64,000 nucleotides of DNA, taken from assembly GCA_965222745.1 (NCBI GenBank), contig CBDCUW010000004.1:1426001-1490000 (forward strand). The letters are read 5' to 3'. The notes below the pieces were generated by a model. It was not told the origin of the DNA and searched no databases. It was given only the letters and a program-made list of their open reading frames with translations. Positions 27,828 to 34,735 of this stretch are shown one piece after another. Each line of letters begins with the position of its first letter. Position 1 is the stretch's first letter. Origin of the DNA: CBDCUW01 sp965222745 (GTDB taxonomy: Bacteria > Planctomycetota > Planctomycetia > Pirellulales > Pirellulaceae). The translations under genes were made by a program, and so were the position numbers.

Positions 27828-28226
27828 ATCGCCCAAACCAAATCTTGGGATTCACAATCTGTTGTCCCCGCGCATTGCCATCGCAACGGAGCGATGACGG
27901 TTCTCCATCTGAACTCTAGGGAACACCGATGAAGGCGGCGGTTTCGACAGCAGCTTCCGCTCGCGAACAAAAGAGGTCGCTGTCCGATTCGGTGAGTTCT
28001 AGGGATGATGTGGCCTCCCTACAGAGTGGAAATTGTTTTCGCGATTGCGAAACAACATTGCTAGCACGTAGTGAAATGTGGTGAGTTTGGTTTGGCCCCT
28101 GTTTTCGACTGTTTTTGGTGTTAGCCGTTGCCGATTGTGACAAAGAGTATGTCTGCAATGATCGAGGAGATTACGCAGCGTCGCTGCCATCGGCAGTGAC
28201 CTGGGTGAGGGTATGTCGCCAGATTG
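27828..28226. promoter_or_regulatory. Divergent promoter region of the giant protein and export operon
   Basis: About 400 bases without a gene separate the giant surface-protein gene from the TolC-like gene, so both promoters must lie here. An inverted repeat at 28033-28055 (arms TTGTTTTCGC and GCGAAACAA, 4-base loop, one extra T in the left arm) is a candidate operator. A four-codon frame at 28213-28227 (ATG...TGA) overlaps the TolC start as TGATG and is preceded by GAGGG; it could be a leader that couples translation. No box sequence is clear enough to name a sigma factor. Confidence 0.45.
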
Positions 28227-30329
28227 ATGGTCTTCAAAAGACCTCGCATCACGGTTCGACCAGCTTCCGTCTGCCGATTTCATTTCGGCCGATGGATGGC
28301 GCTGGTTGTTGCTGCGCAGTTGGCGACCACGGCGATGGCTCAGCCGGGCGCAACGCTCAGCTGGCCTCGAACCCACACTCCCCGCAGCATCCAACATTCG
28401 CTGGAAGGAGCGCGCGCGGCGGCCAAACCGATTCGGGTTACCACCTCAACCCCGCATGGTTTGGACGACGCGCTCCAGCTTTCACTGCAACAGCTGCTCG
28501 CCTTGGGGCCCAGAGATGGTTCCGCGGAAGTTGCCAAAAACTCCGATGCCGATCTGACCGCCCCATCGACTGCAATGCAGACGCATCGATCGACACCGTC
28601 GGCCCATTTGTCGCCGTTCCGCGGGGCGATCGATCCGGCCACCACGATCCCGCCCGCCGTTTCCCACGGTCCGTACGATAGCCAGCTGGAACCTTTTCGA
28701 TGGCGAGCGTCCGAGCTTCCCGGTACGAAGGGTGACGTCGCGTCCGAAACGTTACCGCCAGGCGGTTTCACGTTTCGAATGTGGTGGGACGACGCCATGG
28801 CGATGCCGATGGGGATTGCCGATGATTCCTTGCCAATTGATATCGCAAGCCTGACTCAGGTCACCATCGAATCGTCACCTCTGGTCCAGGGCATTTTGAC
28901 CGAGCCGATGATTCGCCGCAGTGATCTGGTGATCGCCGATGCCGATTTCGATTCGCTGGCGTTTGTAGAAGCCAAATTCGCCGACACCAACGAACCGGTC
29001 GGAAGCTCGCTGACCACGGGAGACAATTCGGACCGGTTTCGCGATCACACCTTTTCTTCCGCGCTGGGGCTCCGCAAAAAGACTCGTCTTGGTGCATCGT
29101 TGGAAGTTGCCCAACGAGGCGGTTACCAAGACAACAACTCGACCTTTTTAATTCCCAATCCACAGGGCACGACGCGGCTGGAGTTGAATTTCACTCAGCC
29201 GCTGTTGAAAGACGGCGGCCGCGCCGTCAACAACACTCGCGTGCTGCTTGCACAGATCGACGTCAAGCTGGCCGACAACGAAGTACGCGCCGACCTGCAG
29301 GATCACCTGGTCGACGTGACCCGCGCTTACTGGGAACTGTATCAGGCGCGAGCCGAGTGGTTGCAGCGCAACCGATTGTTGGAAGGCGCGACGAAGCTGC
29401 ACGATATTCTGATCGCACGAGGCGGTGTCGATTCGCTGCAACGTCAAATCTTGCGCGCCCGTGTGGCGGTGACCAGCCGGCAGAGCGACCTGGTTCGCGC
29501 GGAGACACGTATTCGCAACGCGCAAGCTCAACTGAGATTGCTGACCGGCAGTCCGCAGTTGATTCAATCGTCGCGTTGGGAATTGACTCCACAAGACCGG
29601 CCGCTGGTAGTTCCGGTTCGGATCTCCACTCGCGAGGCAACCGTCACGGCGCTGGACCATCGTCCCGACGTGACCCAGTCGATTCGCAACGTCCAGGCGG
29701 TCGCCGCCCGCGTCGGCGCTGCCAAAAATCAGGTGCTGCCGCGGCTGGATCTGATCCTTAGTACTTACGTGGCCGGCTTGGATGACAAAACCGATGTTTT
29801 TGGTGCCTGGGCCAATCAGTTCCGCGACGGACGGCCCAGCTACGCGGCGGGGTTGGTGTTTGAAATGCCGATCGGCAACCGCGCTAGTCGAGCTCGGTTG
29901 CAGCGCAATCGCTGGGAATTTTCGCGGGCGATGCATGAGTTTCATCAGACAACCGAAGTGGTCTTTGCCGACGTGGAGATCGCCCTTCGCGAGACTCGGA
30001 CCAGCTTTGACGAGATGGCGTCCAAACAACAAGCGATCGAAGCGGCAAGCAAAGAGGTTGCCTACCTGGAACAACGTTGGAAGCTGCTTCCCGATCCGAA
30101 CGAATCGGCAGTCTTGCTAATCGAAGACTTGCTGGATGCCCAAGAACGATTGGCCGACGAAGAACGCGCCTTTGTCACCGCGCAAGTCGCCTACGCGATG
30201 TCGTGGGTGAACTTGCGCAAAGCGATGGGGGTGCTGCTGCGGTTTGACAACGCGAGTCATGGCCCGCTGATTGCCAATCCGCCGGAATTGCCAGTTGCCG
30301 AAACGATCCCGGAGGCCAGTTTTCGATGA
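28227..30329 (+). CDS. TolC-like outer membrane efflux/secretion protein
   Basis: A 700-residue protein with an N-terminal signal (basic stretch then MALVVAAQLATTAMA) and a long N-terminal extension of about 270 residues. A TolC-type outer membrane factor domain follows: LELNFTQPLLKDGG at ~312 opens the first repeat, then long coiled-coil helices, and NQVLPRLDLILSTYV and FEMPIGNRASRARLQRNRWE in the second repeat. TolC proteins are about 450-500 residues, so the extension is unusual and may be a periplasmic or surface addition. A TTG one codon upstream is an alternative start. The stop overlaps the ATG of the SecA-like gene (ATGA), so it is translationally coupled to it. Confidence 0.88.
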   Translation: MVFKRPRITVRPASVCRFHFGRWMALVVAAQLATTAMAQPGATLSWPRTHTPRSIQHSLEGARAAAKPIRVTTSTPHGLDDALQLSLQQLLALGPRDGSAEVAKNSDADLTAPSTAMQTHRSTPSAHLSPFRGAIDPATTIPPAVSHGPYDSQLEPFRWRASELPGTKGDVASETLPPGGFTFRMWWDDAMAMPMGIADDSLPIDIASLTQVTIESSPLVQGILTEPMIRRSDLVIADADFDSLAFVEAKFADTNEPVGSSLTTGDNSDRFRDHTFSSALGLRKKTRLGASLEVAQRGGYQDNNSTFLIPNPQGTTRLELNFTQPLLKDGGRAVNNTRVLLAQIDVKLADNEVRADLQDHLVDVTRAYWELYQARAEWLQRNRLLEGATKLHDILIARGGVDSLQRQILRARVAVTSRQSDLVRAETRIRNAQAQLRLLTGSPQLIQSSRWELTPQDRPLVVPVRISTREATVTALDHRPDVTQSIRNVQAVAARVGAAKNQVLPRLDLILSTYVAGLDDKTDVFGAWANQFRDGRPSYAAGLVFEMPIGNRASRARLQRNRWEFSRAMHEFHQTTEVVFADVEIALRETRTSFDEMASKQQAIEAASKEVAYLEQRWKLLPDPNESAVLLIEDLLDAQERLADEERAFVTAQVAYAMSWVNLRKAMGVLLRFDNASHGPLIANPPELPVAETIPEASFR

Positions 30330-32317
30330 TCGGCCTGCCTGCAACGAATGATCGACAGCTGGCTTTGCGGGGAAATCGCTCCGCGATCGCCCGCCGCAAG
30401 CGGCAGCTTGTCCGCCGCGGAATGATCACTTCGGTGATTGGGCAAGCACGCGATTTTGCCGAATCACTGCGAGATGGTTCGCCCGATCAACTTCGCCAGC
30501 ACACCGATCGACTTCGCCAACTGGTCGCCACTGGTGATCCTCACGACAACCATCGTTTGTGGGCCATGGCGGCGGCCGGTGTGATCGAAGCGATCCGCCA
30601 GACGCTTGGCATGAACTTGTTCGACGTCCAACTGCACGCCGGGATCGTGGTGGCCTGCGGCGCTGTCGCCGAGATGCAAACGGGTGAAGGGAAAACATTG
30701 TCCGCCGCACTGCCCGCCTATTTTCAAGCTCTGCCAGGTCGGGGCGTGCACGTGGCCACGCCGAACGATTACCTGGCCAGCCGCGATCACGAGATTCTCT
30801 CTCCCGTGTTTCGTCGGCTTGGCATGACCACCGGCCTGTTGTCGACCGATGCCAAACCTGATCAGACTCGCCACGCCTACCAGGCCGACATCACTTACGG
30901 CCCCGGTCACGCCTTCGGCTTTGACTACTTGAGAGACCAGCTGACATTGGCCAATCGGCCGAAAGAACAACTGCCGACGAAGACTCCTTCGATCGGAGCG
31001 TCGATTTTGCAGCGAGCCGCGGGCGATTCGCCGGAGTCCAGGCTACTGCAACGAGGACTTCATGCGTCGATCATTGACGAGGTTGACCATGTCTTGCTGG
31101 ACGACGCCGTTTCGCCATTGTTGTTAAGCGGCAGTGGAGACGAAGAGGCGGGCGATGCCGAAGTGCACTGCGCAGCACTCGATTTCGCCGAGTGCCTGAC
31201 CGAAAAGGTCGACTACACTTCCGACGGCACGCGGAGCGGAGTTCGATTGACCGACGCTGGATTCGATCGTGTCTACCGGGATGACGCGATGGCGCTGCAC
31301 CGGTGTTTGATTCGTCCCTGGCACGAGTACGTACTGCTTGCGCTTCGCGCCGAGTTCTTTTTCAAGCGGGACGTGCACTACGTGGTTCGCGACAACAAGG
31401 TGCAAATCATCGACGCGTCCACGGGGCGTATTTTTCAGGATCGCACCTGGTCAGAAGGGCTGCATCAGGCGATTCAGGCAGCCGAAGGATTGAAGATCAC
31501 CGCCGAAACGGAAGCCCTGGCGCGAATCACTCGGCAACGGTTTTACCGTTACTACGAATCGATCGGCGGAATGACAGGAACGGCGACCGGTTGCGAATCA
31601 GAATTTGCATCGGTTTACGGTTTGCCGGTGGTGGTGATTCCGCTTCGCAATCGATCCAAACGACAGATGCTTCCGGAACACCTGTCGGTCAGCCAATACG
31701 AAAAAATTCTCGCCATCGCCGACGAGACCGAGGCGATGCACTTGGCGGGCCGCGCCGTCTTGATCGGCACGTTGAATGTCGCCGAAAGTATCGAAGTGGC
31801 CGATGAACTGTCCCATCGCCGCCTCGACTTTCAGCTCCTCAACGGCGTGCAGGATGCCGATGAAGCGTCGATCGTTGCCCGGGCCGGCCATCCGGGAGCG
31901 ATCACCGTGGCAACGAACCTTGCCGGCCGCGGTACCGACATCGCGCTCGACCAACAGGTTGCCCAAGCGGGCGGTTTGCACGTCATCGTGACCCAAAAAC
32001 ATTCTCTGGCCCGCGTCGATCGCCAGCTGATCGGACGCTGTGCCCGTTGCGGAGACCCCGGAACGGCGCGAGTCTACATTTCGGCCGACGACAATCTTCC
32101 TCGCCTGCACGCACCTTGGTTGGAACGAGCCATTCGGCGGCGAAAGGAACAGGGTGGCCTGGAACTGCCCGGTCTGATCGATCGTCTTTCCAAAGTGCAA
32201 CGAGGACTACAGCGTCAAGAAGCGGCCCGTCGCTGGAGCATGCTGCAAACCGACCAGGAAACCGAAAAACTACTCACGAAAAAGATGGCCTCCCCCCGTG
32301 GATGTTGGCAACTCTAA
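30326..32317 (+). CDS. SecA-like ATPase, truncated form
   Basis: The 663-residue protein has the SecA motor core: Walker A MQTGEGKTLSA (Lys123), TPNDYLASRD, YGPGHAFGFDYLRDQL, Walker B IIDEVDHVLLDDA (Asp251), the preprotein-crosslinking insertion, GMTGTA, and NBD2 with ATNLAGRGTDIAL and VDRQLIGRCARCGDPG. SecA normally has RxDxQLxGRxGRQGDPG, so the Gln before GDPG is replaced by Cys. The chain ends about 90 residues later, so the helical scaffold, wing and C-terminal zinc domains of the ~850-residue SecA are mostly missing. It lies between TolC-like and adaptor genes, overlapping the first by four bases. It is not the housekeeping SecA; I infer a dedicated export or assembly motor. Confidence 0.88.
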   Translation: MIGLPATNDRQLALRGNRSAIARRKRQLVRRGMITSVIGQARDFAESLRDGSPDQLRQHTDRLRQLVATGDPHDNHRLWAMAAAGVIEAIRQTLGMNLFDVQLHAGIVVACGAVAEMQTGEGKTLSAALPAYFQALPGRGVHVATPNDYLASRDHEILSPVFRRLGMTTGLLSTDAKPDQTRHAYQADITYGPGHAFGFDYLRDQLTLANRPKEQLPTKTPSIGASILQRAAGDSPESRLLQRGLHASIIDEVDHVLLDDAVSPLLLSGSGDEEAGDAEVHCAALDFAECLTEKVDYTSDGTRSGVRLTDAGFDRVYRDDAMALHRCLIRPWHEYVLLALRAEFFFKRDVHYVVRDNKVQIIDASTGRIFQDRTWSEGLHQAIQAAEGLKITAETEALARITRQRFYRYYESIGGMTGTATGCESEFASVYGLPVVVIPLRNRSKRQMLPEHLSVSQYEKILAIADETEAMHLAGRAVLIGTLNVAESIEVADELSHRRLDFQLLNGVQDADEASIVARAGHPGAITVATNLAGRGTDIALDQQVAQAGGLHVIVTQKHSLARVDRQLIGRCARCGDPGTARVYISADDNLPRLHAPWLERAIRRRKEQGGLELPGLIDRLSKVQRGLQRQEAARRWSMLQTDQETEKLLTKKMASPRGCWQL

Positions 32318-32336
32318 ACGAACGGAATCGTGTGTC

Positions 32337-33209
32337 ATGCAATGCAAACTCTGGCTACCGACCGTGGCGGTCCTTTGTCTTTCGATTTTCGCAGCTCCGC
32401 CGACGGTGTTTGGTGAGGGTTTGGAGGCGTTCACTGAACCTTACAAGCGAGTCGCCATCCCCGCTTCGGAAGTCGGCGTGATCTCCAAGATCTTGGTTTC
32501 CGAGGGGGACGCGGTTTCTCAAAAACAGCTCCTGGCTCAGTTGGACGACACCGTTTTGCAAGCCACTTTGGAGGTCGCCCGGGCGGCCAAGGAAGCACTG
32601 GGCAATCGCCGCGGTGCGGAGGCCGATTTGGAAATGCGAGCCGCTCAGTTGGAAAGTTACCGTGAGTTGCGAAGTCGCGGCAACGCAACCCAGCGAGAAC
32701 TGGACCGCGCCGAGACGGAACATTTGCAATCGCAAGCTCGGCTTCAAGCTGTTCGCGAAGAGCTAGAAGTTCGCCGGCTGGAGTATGAACGGGTCAAAGC
32801 TCAAATCAAACGGCGACAAGTCGAATCGCCGATCGACGGCTTCGTGGTCCAAATCGCCAAAGAAGAGGGTGAATTTGTTTCGCCAACCGACCCGGTCGTG
32901 ATGCATGTTGTCCAGCTGAACACTTTGAAGGTGGTCTTTTCAGTTCCGATGAGAATGGCAGCCGATTTGCAAAGCGGACAACCGGTGTCACTTTCAGTTG
33001 GCTACGACCAAATTCAATGCGAGGGAATCATCGAATTCGTCTCGCCGGTGGCCGACGCTCAAAGCGCCACGGTACGAGTCAAAGTCCGAATTCCCAACCG
33101 CAAAGGCTTGATCCCCAGCGGCGCCGTTTGCTACTGGACCGTCGAATCTCTTGCGCCCATCGAGCGGGTCGGCCAAACCACTCCTAGTCGACATACGCAC
33201 TTGAAGTAG
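32337..33209 (+). CDS. Periplasmic adaptor (HlyD/RND membrane-fusion family)
   Basis: From the ATG at 32337 the protein has a signal peptide (MQCKLWLPTVAVLCLSIFAA) and then the adaptor layout: lipoyl half (VISKILVSEGDAVSQKQLLAQLDD), a long coiled-coil hairpin (~65-145), the second lipoyl half (VESPIDGFVVQIAKEEGEFV) and beta-barrel strands to the end. At 290 residues it is short for the family and lacks the membrane-proximal domain. The frame reaches back to 32298 with GTG, but this overlaps the SecA-like gene and disrupts the signal. It probably links inner-membrane components to the TolC-like channel. Confidence 0.87.
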   Translation: MQCKLWLPTVAVLCLSIFAAPPTVFGEGLEAFTEPYKRVAIPASEVGVISKILVSEGDAVSQKQLLAQLDDTVLQATLEVARAAKEALGNRRGAEADLEMRAAQLESYRELRSRGNATQRELDRAETEHLQSQARLQAVREELEVRRLEYERVKAQIKRRQVESPIDGFVVQIAKEEGEFVSPTDPVVMHVVQLNTLKVVFSVPMRMAADLQSGQPVSLSVGYDQIQCEGIIEFVSPVADAQSATVRVKVRIPNRKGLIPSGAVCYWTVESLAPIERVGQTTPSRHTHLK

Positions 33210-33227
33210 TAAATGCAGTACAGCCTC

Positions 33228-33248
33228 GCCGACTTGGGACAAGTCGGC
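33228..33248. repeat. Short perfect hairpin inside the export operon
   Basis: Nine-base perfect arms GCCGACTTG and CAAGTCGGC with a 3-base loop lie in the 62-base gap between the adaptor and the GAF-HlyD gene. The arms match the element at 8566-8597. No T-run follows, so it is a dispersed repeat or an mRNA-processing or attenuation hairpin rather than a strong terminator. Confidence 0.6.
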
Positions 33249-33271
33249 CTACCCGTGAACGAATCGCCGTC

Positions 33272-34729
33272 ATGCTTGATCCATCGATTCTTGTCGGAAC
33301 CGGCCAGCCCGGCGTGGCGAATGTTCACGTTCCAGCTGCTGCTGCGCCCGACGTGCAGCAACGGATCGAGCAGGCCGAGACCGTTTCGCAAATCCTTGCG
33401 GCGATCGTTCAAATCGGCTCGCAAGTGGACACGGCCGACAACCTGGAGCAGGCGGCCACCATCGCTGCTCGGTTGCTGCAGAAGGAATTATCGGCGTCGG
33501 GGGTGATGATCGCGTGGCGAACGAGTGAAGGCGACCGAACGCGGATCATTGCCGATACGACTGACCAAACGTCAGACCGATCAGACGAGACAATTCGGTT
33601 TGCCGACGCGGCGGCCGAAGAGGCGGCGGCACGCGGCGCGATCACTCATTGGCCCGCCAAGGACAACAAGAATCGTCATGCCCTGATGGCGGTTTCGCAA
33701 TTTGCCAAAACGATTTCCGCCACGTCGATCATCGCCGCGTCACTGAACGACCACAGTGGCGAAAACCGCGGAGCGATCCTGGTCATCGATTGCCACCGAC
33801 CCGCTTCCCAAGCTGCGACCCGGATGCTGGACACCCTGCGGGGTCCGCTGGCAACCAAGCTGGCCGCGATCCAGCGCTGGCAACCGGGGCGTTTGGAAGC
33901 AGCCATTCGATCTGCGTCAAACGCTGCTGGCCGCGAGAAGCGCAGATGGGCGATCGCAGCGGCGCTCAGTGTCTGCTTGGTGATGGTGTTGCCGCTGCGC
34001 TATCGCGTGAAGGGTTCCTGCGAATTGCAACCGGTGCAGCGGCGATTTGTGGCCGCGCCTTTCGACGGGCCGCTGCAATTGGCGATGGTACGTCCGGGTG
34101 ACCTGGTTTCCGAAGGAGACCTGCTGGCAAAGATCAACCCGCGCGAAATCGAATACAAGTTGGCTGGAGTTCGCGCCGATCTGTCGCGGGCCCAGCAAGA
34201 GCAAAAGGGCTTGATGGCCCAGCACGATTTCGCCGGCAGCAAACTCGCCGAACTCGAATCGGCACGTCTGCGTTTCGAGACTGAGTTGTTGGAGTATCAA
34301 CAATCGAACCTGGAAATTCGCAGCCCGATTCGCGGCGTCGTCGTTGCCGGAGATTTGAAGCAATCCGAAGGAACGCCGCTGTCGCGCGGCGAGACACTTT
34401 TCGAAATCGCGCCGCTGGGCGAAATGGTGGTTGAAATCGCGATTGCCGAAGACGACTTCCCACATGTGCGCTGCGGCATGCCGGTCGATTTCTATCTGTT
34501 TGCCCTGCCCGATCGCAGCCTGCAGGGAATGCTCGAAAGAATTCATCCGCGATCGGAACTGAAGGATCATGAAAACGTCTTCGTCGGCGAAGTCAGGATC
34601 CGTGATCCGGACAACCTGCTTCGTCCCGGAATGCGAGGGCGTGCCAGCATCATCGGCGACCGGCATCCGTTGGGCTGGAACCTGTTTCATAAAGCCTATG
34701 ATGCGCTGCGATCGACGGTGGGATGGTAA
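33272..34729 (+). CDS. GAF-like domain fused to an HlyD-type adaptor
   Basis: The 485-residue protein has a cytosolic N-terminal region (~30-205) with a GAF-like pattern: a long helix, ASGVMIAWRTSEGDRTRI, then FAKTISATSIIAASL and a strand RGAILVIDC. A single transmembrane helix (~229-246, WAIAAALSVCLVMVLPL) follows. The periplasmic HlyD part has lipoyl halves (RFVAAPFDGPLQ; IRSPIRGVVVAGDLKQSEGT), a coiled-coil between them and a beta-barrel domain. The arrangement suggests that the cytosolic domain senses a ligand or docks the SecA-like motor while the periplasmic part reaches the TolC-like channel. The ligand is unknown. It is followed after 6 bases by the M50 fusion gene. Confidence 0.82.
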   Translation: MLDPSILVGTGQPGVANVHVPAAAAPDVQQRIEQAETVSQILAAIVQIGSQVDTADNLEQAATIAARLLQKELSASGVMIAWRTSEGDRTRIIADTTDQTSDRSDETIRFADAAAEEAAARGAITHWPAKDNKNRHALMAVSQFAKTISATSIIAASLNDHSGENRGAILVIDCHRPASQAATRMLDTLRGPLATKLAAIQRWQPGRLEAAIRSASNAAGREKRRWAIAAALSVCLVMVLPLRYRVKGSCELQPVQRRFVAAPFDGPLQLAMVRPGDLVSEGDLLAKINPREIEYKLAGVRADLSRAQQEQKGLMAQHDFAGSKLAELESARLRFETELLEYQQSNLEIRSPIRGVVVAGDLKQSEGTPLSRGETLFEIAPLGEMVVEIAIAEDDFPHVRCGMPVDFYLFALPDRSLQGMLERIHPRSELKDHENVFVGEVRIRDPDNLLRPGMRGRASIIGDRHPLGWNLFHKAYDALRSTVGW

Positions 34730-34735
34730 GTCACG

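Noticed and set aside
30326..32317. Housekeeping SecA
   Set aside because: Too short, missing C-terminal domains, altered motif, and embedded in a TolC/adaptor operon.
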